Under the pieces are notes generated by a model, which was not told the DNA's origin, did no database searches, and was given only the letters and a program-made list of their open reading frames with translations. Shown piece by piece: positions 1-7,387 of a stretch of 30,004 nt of DNA. Within the stretch, counting starts at the first letter, position 1; each line of letters begins with the position of its first letter. The DNA is from JBDSZL01 sp039925145 (lineage in GTDB: Bacteria; Acidobacteriota; Vicinamibacteria; Vicinamibacterales; SCN-69-37). The position numbers and the translations under genes were made by a program. Location: contig JBDSZL010000043.1 of NCBI GenBank assembly GCA_039925145.1, forward strand, positions 1 through 30,004, in the 5' to 3' direction.

Positions 1-447
1 GCCCGAGAGGACGCCGGCGGTGTCGAGCGCCAGGCCGGCGGGCAACCCGCCGGTCGTGACGCCAAACACGTAGGGCGACGCGCCGCCGCTGCCAGTGAAT
101 GTCTGGTTGAACCCCACCCCCACCGTCGCGCCTGGCAGCGTCGTGGGGGTCAGCGTGATCGTGCCGCAAACCGGCGGTGGCGCCGCAGCCGTGACGATGG
201 TGTAAGCGCGCGTTCCTGAACAGCCGTTCGCATCGGTGGCGCTCACCGTAAACGACGAGGACCCGGCGGCTGAGGGCGTGCCCGAAAGGACGCCGGCGGT
301 GTCGAGCGCCAGGCCGGCGGGCAACCCGCCGGTCGTGACGCCAAACGCGTAGGGCGACGCCCCGCCGCTCCCAGTGATGGTCTGGGAGAACAGAGTCCCG
401 ACGGTAGCACCGGCAAGCGTCGTGGGTGCGAGCGTGATGGCGGAACA
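1..447 (-). repeat. Tandem 279-bp (93-codon) Ig-like repeats
   Basis: Two in-frame copies with period 279 bp: 169-447 is complete and 1-168 is partial, continuing beyond the window. The stretch from 280 and the stretch from 1 are almost identical over roughly 90 bases. Each unit starts at a Cys codon (447 and 168) and encodes one Ig-like domain of the DUF3494 protein. Such repeats can recombine, so copy number may vary between strains or be mis-assembled. Confidence 0.85.
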
Positions 448-1143
448 CGGGGGCGGCACCGGCACACTGCAACCGCCGACGGTGACATTGGCCGCGAGCG
501 TCACGGATGCGCCCGTGGCCAGCGCGCGACCCGTGAGGCTCGCGCCACCGGCCATGGTCACTCCGGCCTGCGCCACCACGTTGCCGACGAAGCTGTCGCC
601 GTCAATCGTTGCTGCGCTCGTCACCTGCCAATAGACATTGCAGGGGTTGGCACCGGCCAGCGTCGTGACAGTCGATCCCGCAGCGGCCGTCAGGGCGCTG
701 CCCACACGGAAGATGTAGATCCCTGTGCCACTGAGGATCATGTTTCCCCCAGCGCCGAGGACCGCTGTGGAGGCAAAGCAATGAATCCCCGGGCCGAACG
801 CCACCCCATCCATGGTCGACACAGGGTTGTCGCTGCAGGATCCTGCACTCAGCTGCGCATACAGGGAAAGGTTGGCAGAGTGGGCCGCCATCGCGGCGGC
901 GTCGTTCGGATGGAGACCGAACGGTGGCAAGACGACCGCCGGGGGAAAGCCCGTGATGGATGCCGTGGGTGAGGCACCGACATCACCATTCACGACGACG
1001 CCGCCGGCGGCCGTGACTCCGGCCGACGCGGAGACGGCGAAGCTGGCAGAGGCGCCCACCGTCTGGGCCAGCGCCGCCGAAGCCCCAGAGAGGATCAGGG
1101 CGAGTCCAAGACTCGCGGTGATGCGGAAGTGCCTGCCAGGCAT
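1..1143 (-). CDS. Secreted ice-binding-like (DUF3494) protein with tandem Ig-like repeats, 3' end outside window
   Basis: The minus frame is open from an ATG at 1143 to the window edge (381 codons, no stop), so the C-terminus is missing. Residues 1-27 form a signal peptide ending ALAQ. Residues about 28-230 match the ice-binding-like DUF3494 fold, with the hallmark GDVGASPTASITGFPP at 53-68 and the later ICFRVGSAL/VYWQVTSAATI-type strands typical of the family. From Cys233 there are 93-residue repeats containing the putative-Ig (He_PIG) signature FGVTTGGLPAGLALDTAG. One repeat is complete and a second is cut by the edge. DUF3494 proteins bind ice or act as surface adhesins; Ig-like repeats usually act as stalks. 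Cell-surface or secreted adhesin is therefore the likely role, and actual ice binding is unproven. The near identity of the repeats suggests recent internal duplication. Confidence 0.82.
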   Translation of the reverse strand, partial: MPGRHFRITASLGLALILSGASAALAQTVGASASFAVSASAGVTAAGGVVVNGDVGASPTASITGFPPAVVLPPFGLHPNDAAAMAAHSANLSLYAQLSAGSCSDNPVSTMDGVAFGPGIHCFASTAVLGAGGNMILSGTGIYIFRVGSALTAAAGSTVTTLAGANPCNVYWQVTSAATIDGDSFVGNVVAQAGVTMAGGASLTGRALATGASVTLAANVTVGGCSVPVPPPCSAITLAPTTLAGATVGTLFSQTITGSGGASPYAFGVTTGGLPAGLALDTAGVLSGTPSAAGSSSFTVSATDANGCSGTRAYTIVTAAAPPPVCGTITLTPTTLPGATVGVGFNQTFTGSGGASPYVFGVTTGGLPAGLALDTAGVLSG

Positions 1144-1166
1144 CCTACCGCGGGATAGTAGGAGCC
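1139..1166 (-). promoter_or_regulatory. Hairpin covering the start codon of the DUF3494 gene
   Basis: On the minus strand the arms TCCTAC (1163-1158) and GTAGGA (1148-1143) pair around a 9-nt loop. The stem extends by GGC/GCC past a single bulged base. The 3' arm holds the A-rich end of the ribosome-binding region and reaches the ATG at 1143. If it forms in the mRNA it would hide the start site. This is visible pairing only; regulation is inferred. Confidence 0.3.
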
Positions 1167-1251
1167 GCCCGCAACCCGCGTCTGTCCCCTTCGGAACACC
1201 ATCGATTTATCGCTGGGGCTCGCGCTCCGTCACGACCGATCCAGTCGGGCG

Positions 1252-1659
1252 TCAGTTCCTCGGGCCAACCACGTGGCGATGCGGCGCCCTGCCGGCAGCC
1301 TGCGCGCGCCGGCCGTATGCGACGAAGGCGATCAGGAGCCCCATCACCACAGCCCAGACCAACGGATTTGTCACACTCCACTCGAGCGAATAACTCGCGT
1401 ATAGCGCCACCAAGGCGAACGTCTCGAGCGCGAGGGCACCGGCCACGATTGGTGTCACGCCCCGCATCGACTTGACGACCGCTGGCAGCACCAGCAGAAC
1501 CCCACCCAGCATCTCGAAGACGCCGACTGCGGCCCAGCCGCCGCGCGAGAGCGCGTCCATGCCGCGCGCCAGTTCGTCGAACATAAACGCTTTGTATGCG
1601 CCCCCCGACAAGTAAAGGAGGGCCAGCGCGATCTGCAGAACCCACAACAGGACATTCAT
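1252..1659 (-). CDS. DoxX-like small membrane protein
   Basis: A 135-aa protein with four predicted membrane helices at roughly residues 3-22, 43-62, 69-90 and 98-117. It has the DoxX-family feel: an LYLSGGAYKAF segment early, then GGWAAVGVFEMLGGVLLVLP. Related DoxX proteins are inner-membrane subunits of poorly defined quinone or thiosulfate oxidoreductases, or simply have unknown function. The ATG at 1659 is preceded by GGAAGG about 11 nt upstream. It stands alone between the DUF3494 gene and an envelope protein on the same strand, with no clear operon partner. Family assignment is fairly secure; biochemical role is not. Confidence 0.8.
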   Translation of the reverse strand: MNVLLWVLQIALALLYLSGGAYKAFMFDELARGMDALSRGGWAAVGVFEMLGGVLLVLPAVVKSMRGVTPIVAGALALETFALVALYASYSLEWSVTNPLVWAVVMGLLIAFVAYGRRAQAAGRAPHRHVVGPRN

Positions 1660-1859
1660 CGGTCAGGCTTCCTTCCAGTAACAGTGACGGATCGCTGATC
1701 GCAGCTCGTCTCGGGACGTGCGTCATCTTAACAAGGTCAACTCGTCCCCCCTGAGGTGCGGTTCCCCGGAAGCCTGCTCGTGGTGGTGCCCGAGTGGACT
1801 GGACCCGCTCACCAACGCACCGACGCCTGGACGCCTCTGCGCTCCCGTGTGAGGAGCGG

Positions 1860-2819
1860 TTAGACTGCAACGACCGCCCGCGTGGGCCGTTCCGCAGCGT
1901 CGTACACAGTGCGGCGGCCGTCGTGAAAACTGTCAACGAGCACTCCCGTGAGTGCCCCCATCCCTCCACCGAGACCCCCGAAGATCATCGCCCCGAGTGC
2001 GGCGCACGGGCCATCCTGCTCACAGAGACTGTGAAACAGGAGGGCACCGAGCACTCCGCCTGCCACGCCCCCAGTGATACCGCCGGCCGCGAGGCCGTCG
2101 ACCACACGGTCTGGGACCTCGATGCGTCGGACGTTCGCTGTGGCGAGTGTTCGCCCGCCGCCGCGGCGCGTGACCGTCAACTCGGTCGCGGACAGGCTCG
2201 TGAGATCTCCCTTCGTGCGAATCCCGGCCTCGTCGGTGACCCAGACGGTTTGTCCACGCCGCAGTCTCGGCCACCCAGACGGCGCATCGTCGCGTGCCGC
2301 TGACACCGCCCTTCCGATCGGGACTGTGAGTCCGCCACCGAAGCGCAGCAGTTGCCGGTCGGTTATGACGTACTGAACATCCAGGCGGAGTCGAAGATAC
2401 GTTGCGAGGTCGATCTCCGTTCCGATCCCCATGGTCGGCCCCCAATTGGTGTCACGACTCGACCCCACGCGGTACGGCGAATAGAAGACCGAGTGGTATT
2501 GCGCAAGTCCTGCGGACGCGACGACGCGGCCGGTGTCGAACTGGTGCACGGTGCGTCGCATGTGCGCGAGCAGATAGTCCACGTGCGACACCCCGGCGCG
2601 CGACAGCTCCGGTGCAAAGGACACTTCAACCGTCGTCCGAGAACCAGCGCGGATCGCAATTCTCGGACTCAGCGACCACCAGCCACCGTAACCATCCGGG
2701 CTGCCAGACAGGTCGGCTCCCACCTCCAGGCCCGCACCTGTCCCAGACAGTTGAGCACTGGACATCGATGGACAGACAAGAGCGGCCATGACGAGCAAGA
2801 CGGTTTGGACACGGGACAT
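1860..2819 (-). CDS. Secreted envelope protein: beta-barrel-like N-terminus plus glycine-rich membrane segments
   Basis: A 319-aa protein starting at ATG 2819, with GGAGAA placed about 6 nt upstream. Residues 1-23 are a signal peptide (MSRVQTVLLVMAALVC...SSAQ). Residues about 25-165 alternate polar and aromatic residues in short strands (LSPRIAIRAG, YLRLRLDVQYVI, LLRFGGGLTV) like a small outer-membrane beta-barrel. Residues about 180-235 form a short beta domain (GQTVWVTDEAG, LTSLSATELTVTRR). Residues about 240-300 contain two glycine-zipper-like hydrophobic segments (GGITGGVAGGVLGALL and GAMIFGGLGGGMGALTGVL). I do not recognise a named family. It is divergent from the amidase, with about 145 bp between them, so the two may share a regulatory region. 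Confidence 0.7.
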   Translation of the reverse strand: MSRVQTVLLVMAALVCPSMSSAQLSGTGAGLEVGADLSGSPDGYGGWWSLSPRIAIRAGSRTTVEVSFAPELSRAGVSHVDYLLAHMRRTVHQFDTGRVVASAGLAQYHSVFYSPYRVGSSRDTNWGPTMGIGTEIDLATYLRLRLDVQYVITDRQLLRFGGGLTVPIGRAVSAARDDAPSGWPRLRRGQTVWVTDEAGIRTKGDLTSLSATELTVTRRGGGRTLATANVRRIEVPDRVVDGLAAGGITGGVAGGVLGALLFHSLCEQDGPCAALGAMIFGGLGGGMGALTGVLVDSFHDGRRTVYDAAERPTRAVVAV

Positions 2820-2964
2820 CAGCTTCTCCTACTCGGGCGCGCGCGCGTGGCGGCCTTGCTCTCATATGCGCGAAGCAGCCCGAAGCCGGCTCATTGGCAG
2901 CGAACGAGGAGAACAGCACTCGACGAATGAGCGCCGGATGGGGGCGCGTTGTAGGATGCTGCGC

Positions 2965-4479
2965 ATGAACGAGCACCATCCCACGCGCCGCGACGTCCTC
3001 ACGAGCCTGGCGGCGTTACCGTTTCTGGCGAGCACGCTGAACGCCCAAGCCGCCGCGCCGTCGGTGTGTTTCATGAGCGCCGTGGAGATGGCCCGGTTGA
3101 TTCGCGCGAAGAAGCTTTCAGCACGAGAGGCGCTCGCGGCGCATCTGACACAGATCGAGCGGGTCAACCCGAAGGTCAACGCGATCGTGACGCTCGTCCC
3201 GGAGCTGGCAGCCGCCGCTGCTGCGAGGGCCGACGAGATGCAGGCGCGCGGCGAGACGCTCGGACCGCTGCACGGTCTGCCCGTCGCCCACAAAGATCTG
3301 TTCGACACCCGCGGCATCCGTACGACGTTCGGATCTCCGCTCTACAAAGACAACGTGCCCACCGAAGACGACATCGTCGTCGAACGGATGCGGCGCGCGG
3401 GCGCCATCACGATCGGCAAGACCAACACGCCGGAGTTCGGCTCGGGCTCGCAGACGTTCAACACGGTCTTCGGCGCGACGAAGAATCCGTATGACCTGAC
3501 GAAGACGTGTGGGGGATCGTCGGGCGGCGCCGCTGTCGCGCTGGCGTGCGGGCTAGTGCCTGTCGCGAGCGGATCGGATACTGGCGGGTCGCTCCGCAAC
3601 CCCGCAGCGTTCTGTAACGTGGTGGGCTTTCGGCCGTCCCCCGGCCGCGTGCCGAACCCACGATCCGCGTTCGCGTGGTGGACGCTGAGCACCGCGGGAT
3701 GCCTGGGGCGTTCTGTGGCCGACCTCGCCTTCGCACTGAGCACGATCGCCGGGCCCGATTCCCGCGCGCCTCTTTCCATCGATGAGCTTGGAGAACGGCT
3801 CGCGAGACCACTTGGCCGCAGCTTCAAAGGGGTTCGCGTCGCTTGGTACAAGGATTTGGGCGGCGTGCCCTTCGATCCACGCGTGCGAGCCGTGATCGAT
3901 CCTCATCGCAAGTCGTTCGAGTCGCTGGGGTGCATTGTCGAGCAGGCTGAGCCGGATTTCACGTCCGCAGAAATCGCCTTCCGCGTCCTGCGTGCGTGGA
4001 ATACCGCGAATCTGTACGGCGATCGTTTCCGGGCTCACCCGGAAGCCTTCAAGGACACTCTGGCGGGAGAGATCGAGGAAGGACTGCGGCTCACGGGTCC
4101 GGACGTCGCTCGCGCGGAAGCAGCGCATGCGCGAACCTGGCGAGGCTTTCAGGCGTTCCTGCAGAGGTATGACTATTTCGTGCTGCCTACCACGCAGTTG
4201 CCGCCGTTCGATGTGAACACGCCGTATCCCACGGAGATCGCCGGCGTCAGATTCGACAACTACATCGACTGGATGAAGTCCTGTTGGTACATCTCGGCCA
4301 CCGGAAATCCGGCGGCTTCAGTCCCCGCAGGCTTCACACCGGAAGGGCTGCCGGTGGGCGTGCAGATCGTCGGCCGCGCCAACCAGGACTTCAGCGTCCT
4401 GCAGCTGGCGCATGCATTCGAACAGATGACTGGATTCGGCAAACGGCGTCCGCCTGAGACTCCAACCGCCAGTCTGTAA
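2965..4479 (+). CDS. Amidase-signature hydrolase with Tat-type signal
   Basis: Starting at the ATG at 2965 the protein has 504 aa. Other in-frame ATGs exist at 2938 and 2956, but 2965 gives a clean twin-arginine leader (TRRDVLTSLAALPFLASTLNAQA). The amidase-signature core is complete: catalytic Lys110 in PVAHKD, the glycine-rich GGSSGG at 183-188 carrying the cis-Ser, and nucleophile Ser209 in GSDTGGSLRNPA. These form the Ser-cisSer-Lys triad of the family, which hydrolyses C-N amide bonds. A Tat leader means export after folding, so the substrate is probably an extracellular or periplasmic amide. The Gln/Asn content does not suggest GatA: there is no gatB/gatC nearby and the leader argues against it. 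Exact substrate unknown. Confidence 0.9.
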   Translation: MNEHHPTRRDVLTSLAALPFLASTLNAQAAAPSVCFMSAVEMARLIRAKKLSAREALAAHLTQIERVNPKVNAIVTLVPELAAAAAARADEMQARGETLGPLHGLPVAHKDLFDTRGIRTTFGSPLYKDNVPTEDDIVVERMRRAGAITIGKTNTPEFGSGSQTFNTVFGATKNPYDLTKTCGGSSGGAAVALACGLVPVASGSDTGGSLRNPAAFCNVVGFRPSPGRVPNPRSAFAWWTLSTAGCLGRSVADLAFALSTIAGPDSRAPLSIDELGERLARPLGRSFKGVRVAWYKDLGGVPFDPRVRAVIDPHRKSFESLGCIVEQAEPDFTSAEIAFRVLRAWNTANLYGDRFRAHPEAFKDTLAGEIEEGLRLTGPDVARAEAAHARTWRGFQAFLQRYDYFVLPTTQLPPFDVNTPYPTEIAGVRFDNYIDWMKSCWYISATGNPAASVPAGFTPEGLPVGVQIVGRANQDFSVLQLAHAFEQMTGFGKRRPPETPTASL

Positions 4480-4625
4480 GAAACGACCCGTGCGGCGCGA
4501 CTAACAGAATCAGAACGGGCGACTGCGCCGCATTCCCGCGGCGTCCACCAGCGTCACCATGCGCCGCCCCTCCGAAGCCTTCACGCTCCAGTCGTCCGCC
4601 GAGCTGGGTCGAAGAAAGTAGAGCC

Positions 4626-5135
4626 ATGCGCGACAGCGAGCGAGAACGGATCCTCAATGAGTGGCTGGCGGGCCACAAAGGGATCCTCTTCAAAGTGGTC
4701 CACGCGTATGCGTTCGAGCATGCGGACCGCCAGGATCTCTTTCAGGAAATCGTCATCCAGGTCTGGCGCTCCGTGGACGCGTTCCGTGGCGACTCCTCGG
4801 TGCCCACGTGGATGTATCGCGTTGCCCTCAACACGGCGATCACGTGGACGCGTAAAGAGGTCAGACACCAGCGGGGCAAGCAGGAGCTCGAGGTGGTGGA
4901 AGGCCTGCTGACGACGGCGTCTTCGGATCGTCCCGATCCGCGCCTCGAGTGGCTGTATCACCAGATCGCGCAGCTCAAGGACGTCGACCGCTCCGTGGCC
5001 CTGCTGCTCCTCGATGGCTTCAGCTACAAGTAAATCGCCTCCATCGTCGGCCTCACCGAGAGCAACGTGGGCGTGAAGATCAATCGAATCAAGTCGGTGC
5101 TGGTCGGCAGGCGCGCAGAGGAAACACAACCATGA
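4626..5135 (+). pseudogene. ECF sigma-70 factor broken by in-frame TAA in region 4
   Basis: Codons 1-135 encode sigma region 2 (residues about 10-75, with HADRQDLFQEIVIQVWRSVD and STWMYRVALNTAITW-like helices) and the linker, ending DGFSYK. A TAA at 5031-5033 interrupts the reading frame. The same frame then continues without any shift as IASIVGLTESNVGVKINRIK and ends at TGA 5133-5135. That continuation is exactly the second half of a region 4 helix-turn-helix (family pattern SYKEIA.. .GLTE.NV). One G-to-T change (GAA to TAA) explains it. The truncated 135-aa product would lack -35 recognition. The full frame overlaps the next gene by ATGA, as expected for a coupled sigma/anti-sigma pair. It could be a real nonsense mutation, a sequencing error, or readthrough. 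Confidence 0.85.
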
Positions 5136-5812
5136 ATCTCGATGAATTGATGTCGGTCTGGAAGTCGCAGGACGCGGCGCCGCTGCATCGCGTGGACAAG
5201 ACTCTCCTCCATCTGGCGCTGCGACAGGATGAGGCGAAGCAGCAGAAGGCGCGGCGCATCGAGCGATGGATCGTCTACGTCATGAGCGCGGTGTTCGCCG
5301 CGGGCATGGTGCTTTGCCTCGTCAACATGGTCGGGCTGATGCTCTACCGCAACAATATGAATGGGTTGACCGGTTGGGATCTCGCCCTGCCGATTGTCGG
5401 CGCGGTCGCCGCCTTGATTTGTGGCCGGGCGATATATGTACGCCACCGGGCGCAGGCGCTGAGCGAGCAACGCTTTGGCGAGTCGCTTCGCGATCAACTC
5501 AAACGGCGGATCGCGCAACTCTACCACCAAGCGACGACACTCCACCGGACACTCATCCTGGTCGTTGTGCTGCTGGCGGGAATCTGTCCGACGGCTCTTA
5601 GCCTCGCCCTCTTTCGTCTCAACGAGAAGTCCATTAGCGACGACGGCTACATGATTGTTTGGCTGAGCTTACTACCGGTCTACGGGGTGGCGCTCGGCGT
5701 CTGGTCACTCCGCCAGCAGAGACGGGATGTGGTGTTGCCGCACAAGCGCCGGCTGGAGGCGTTGCTCAAGGAACTCGACGGTCAGGAAGAGGTTGGGGCC
5801 GCCAGTTCCTAG
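5132..5812 (+). CDS. Four-helix membrane protein, possible anti-sigma partner
   Basis: The 226-aa protein starts at ATG 5132, overlapping the final TGA of the sigma frame as ATGA; a longer frame beginning at 4949 is an artefact of the sigma region. Residues 1-45 are soluble and charged (MNLDELMSVWKSQ...). Membrane segments lie near 48-70, 82-102, 140-165 and 175-193, and the C-terminus is a charged helix. Position after an ECF sigma gene and the cytosolic-N-terminus plus membrane layout suggest an anti-sigma factor, but no zinc-binding H-x3-C-x2-C motif is present and I do not recognise the family. If the sigma gene is dead this gene may now be without a partner. Confidence 0.75.
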   Translation: MNLDELMSVWKSQDAAPLHRVDKTLLHLALRQDEAKQQKARRIERWIVYVMSAVFAAGMVLCLVNMVGLMLYRNNMNGLTGWDLALPIVGAVAALICGRAIYVRHRAQALSEQRFGESLRDQLKRRIAQLYHQATTLHRTLILVVVLLAGICPTALSLALFRLNEKSISDDGYMIVWLSLLPVYGVALGVWSLRQQRRDVVLPHKRRLEALLKELDGQEEVGAASS

Positions 5813-5820
5813 CTGGCGGC
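5798..5820. terminator. Hairpin between convergent genes
   Basis: A perfect 8-bp inverted repeat (GCCGCCAG / CTGGCGGC) with a 7-nt loop that contains the TAG stop of the upstream gene. It sits exactly between two convergent stops (5812 on plus, 5825 on minus). There is no clear U-tract on either side, so it is terminator-like by position and stem, not a textbook intrinsic terminator. Confidence 0.45.
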
Positions 5821-5822
5821 GC

Positions 5823-6710
5823 TTACCATGCGCCAGTGGATCCGGGCGCCAGCTTCACCTCGATGTGCCCGTCGCGCTCTCGCGTTTCGAGACATGGCTG
5901 CGGCTCCGTCGCGGGTCCGTTCAGCACTTCTCCGGACTCGAGCGCGAACTCGGAGCCGTGCCACGGGCACACGACCGAGTCGTCCTTGAGCGTGCCCTCG
6001 GAGAGCGGTCCGCCCAGATGGGAGCACGCATGGATGAGCGCACACACGCGGCCATGCTGACGGGTCACCAGCACATCCGCGTCACCGGCTCGACCGCGGG
6101 CCATCGTGCCTTCAGCGACTGACGCGCTCTCGATCGCAGGGGTGAACTCTTCGGGCGCCTCGACATCGGCGTGCGTCACGCCCACGCGCTTCGAGTAGAC
6201 CAGATCTCCGCCGAGGTACGCCGCTCCCAGAACCAACCCGTAACCGGCCCAAGCGCTCGCGCGGCCTCTGTTATGTGACCGCGTCTTCTTCCGGGCGACG
6301 TACGCCGCGGCGAACAGTGCGGTTGCCGTCATGTTGAGGAGGCCGTGAACGAGACCGACGCGACGCGAGCGGCCACCTGTTTCGCTCCAGTCCGTGAGGC
6401 CTGACGCTGCCGCACCCATGGCGCCGAGCAGACCCACCCCCATGGCGAACGTGGCGGCCCGCCGCATGCCCGCGTCATTCTTGCCTGCTGCGTCCAACGC
6501 GAGCGCCGTGGTCCACGCTCCGATAGGAATGTCTGTGAAGACGGGATGCAGCGGGTGGCCAAGCCAGACCCCATGGAGCGCATTTTTCGCCTGCTGTCCA
6601 ACCGGCCCCGCCGCTTCGAATCCCCCGCGAACCGCTTTGCTTATAGGTTTCGCGATCTTGTCGATGGCAGGGTGATCGACAAAGTGTGTCAACGGGTGCG
6701 TACTCTTCAT
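5823..6710 (-). CDS. DUF2231 membrane domain fused to Rieske [2Fe-2S] domain
   Basis: A 295-aa protein. Residues about 45-175 are a four-helix DUF2231 membrane domain, opening with the family-typical GHPLHPVFTDIPIGAWTTAL (51-70). Residues about 195-292 are a Rieske domain with both ligand pairs intact: Cys229-x-His231 (CSHLGG) and Cys248-x2-His251 (CPWHG). These ligands hold a [2Fe-2S] cluster, so the protein should move single electrons. The sequence around the cluster resembles soluble Rieske ferredoxins more than bc1-type proteins. The gene converges on the plus-strand membrane protein and has no obvious oxygenase or quinol oxidase partner nearby. Electron donor and acceptor are unknown. 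Confidence 0.88.
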   Translation of the reverse strand: MKSTHPLTHFVDHPAIDKIAKPISKAVRGGFEAAGPVGQQAKNALHGVWLGHPLHPVFTDIPIGAWTTALALDAAGKNDAGMRRAATFAMGVGLLGAMGAAASGLTDWSETGGRSRRVGLVHGLLNMTATALFAAAYVARKKTRSHNRGRASAWAGYGLVLGAAYLGGDLVYSKRVGVTHADVEAPEEFTPAIESASVAEGTMARGRAGDADVLVTRQHGRVCALIHACSHLGGPLSEGTLKDDSVVCPWHGSEFALESGEVLNGPATEPQPCLETRERDGHIEVKLAPGSTGAW

Positions 6711-7091
6711 GGATTCTCCTGGCCACCAGTACGGCGGACGTCCGTTTTCCTGCTATTTGAAGCAGCTGCGGTCGGGCTGAGGGGAGGCGTAGCAAGAACA
6801 GCGCCGGGATGAACTTGTGCAGGCATCTCAGTCGGAGTGCGAGCGTGCGGCGAGTACTGATGAATCAACCCAGCTTGCCGCGACCGGCTTACCGATCGAG
6901 CAGGGCCGTGTTAGGGCAAGGCCGTTGCATTCTCTGCGATCTCACGGGCCGGCAGGCATTGCTGATTCTGCGATCGCCGGCCGACTTGCGCGCGCGTCTG
7001 GCGGTCTCTGGAGGCCGAGCCCCTGGTTCTTCACGTAGGCGCGCACACGGCGATGCGCTTCGGCGACGGCGTGGTGCGGATGCGGACCGGG
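6711..7091. other. Intergenic stretch with no supported gene
   Basis: About 380 bp between the Rieske gene start and the DUF1569 remnant. Short frames exist on both strands, but none has a family resemblance, a convincing ribosome-binding site or hydrophobic/charged organisation like a real protein. The first hundred bases upstream of 6710 presumably hold the promoter of the Rieske gene, though I cannot point to clear boxes. It may be sequence left behind by the event that truncated the DUF1569 gene. Confidence 0.5.
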
Positions 7092-7372
7092 TCAGGCACC
7101 GAACTGGCGCAGGTGATGGTCGGTGTGGCGGTAGACCAGAATACCCCAGGCCTTCCGTGACAGCGGTCCGAACGCCGGATGATCGGGCCACTCCTCGCGG
7201 CCGTGCTGGGCGACGAACCGGTCGATCGCCAGCTCGAGCTCGGTGACCTCGCTTCTCCACGCGGTCGGCACGCGGCGGATCAACGCCGGTGCCGTCGGCG
7301 CTCCCTTGGGAAACGGCAGCACATACAGGATCAGTTGCTTGAGCGGGAAGTAGCGAACCGGCAGCCTCCTCG
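7092..7372 (-). pseudogene. C-terminal remnant of a DUF1569 (DinB-like) protein
   Basis: The minus frame ending at TGA 7092-7094 encodes about 85 residues typical of the C-terminal half of DUF1569 proteins: PLKQLILYVLPFPKGAPTAP, then HPAFGPLSRKAWGILVYRHT and DHHLRQFG. Intact members are roughly 150-170 aa and begin with a helix bearing a metal-type His. That first part is absent, because the homology starts only about 20 bp after the stop of the beta-lactamase gene. A GAGGAGG lies at 7365-7371 but no proper ATG follows; the only in-frame options are CTG or an internal GTG. I therefore read it as a 5'-truncated pseudogene fused against its neighbour. A short functional protein cannot be fully excluded. 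Confidence 0.65.
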
Positions 7373-7387
7373 GCGGGCGGCGCCTTT

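Noticed and set aside
1144..1251. Possible c-di-GMP (GEMM) riboswitch ahead of the DUF3494 gene
   Set aside because: The conserved GACGCAAAGCC-type block is absent. Only a local hairpin can be supported.
1145..1969. Long minus-strand open frame of 274 codons
   Set aside because: It overlaps the DoxX-like gene in another frame, is arginine-rich and has no family resemblance. High GC opens such shadow frames.
2965..4479. GatA subunit of amidotransferase
   Set aside because: A twin-arginine leader and no gatB/gatC neighbours make a secreted amidase more likely.
4510..4625. Short minus frame upstream of the broken sigma gene
   Set aside because: About 30 plausible-looking residues ending before 4510, but too short and without family resemblance to call a remnant.
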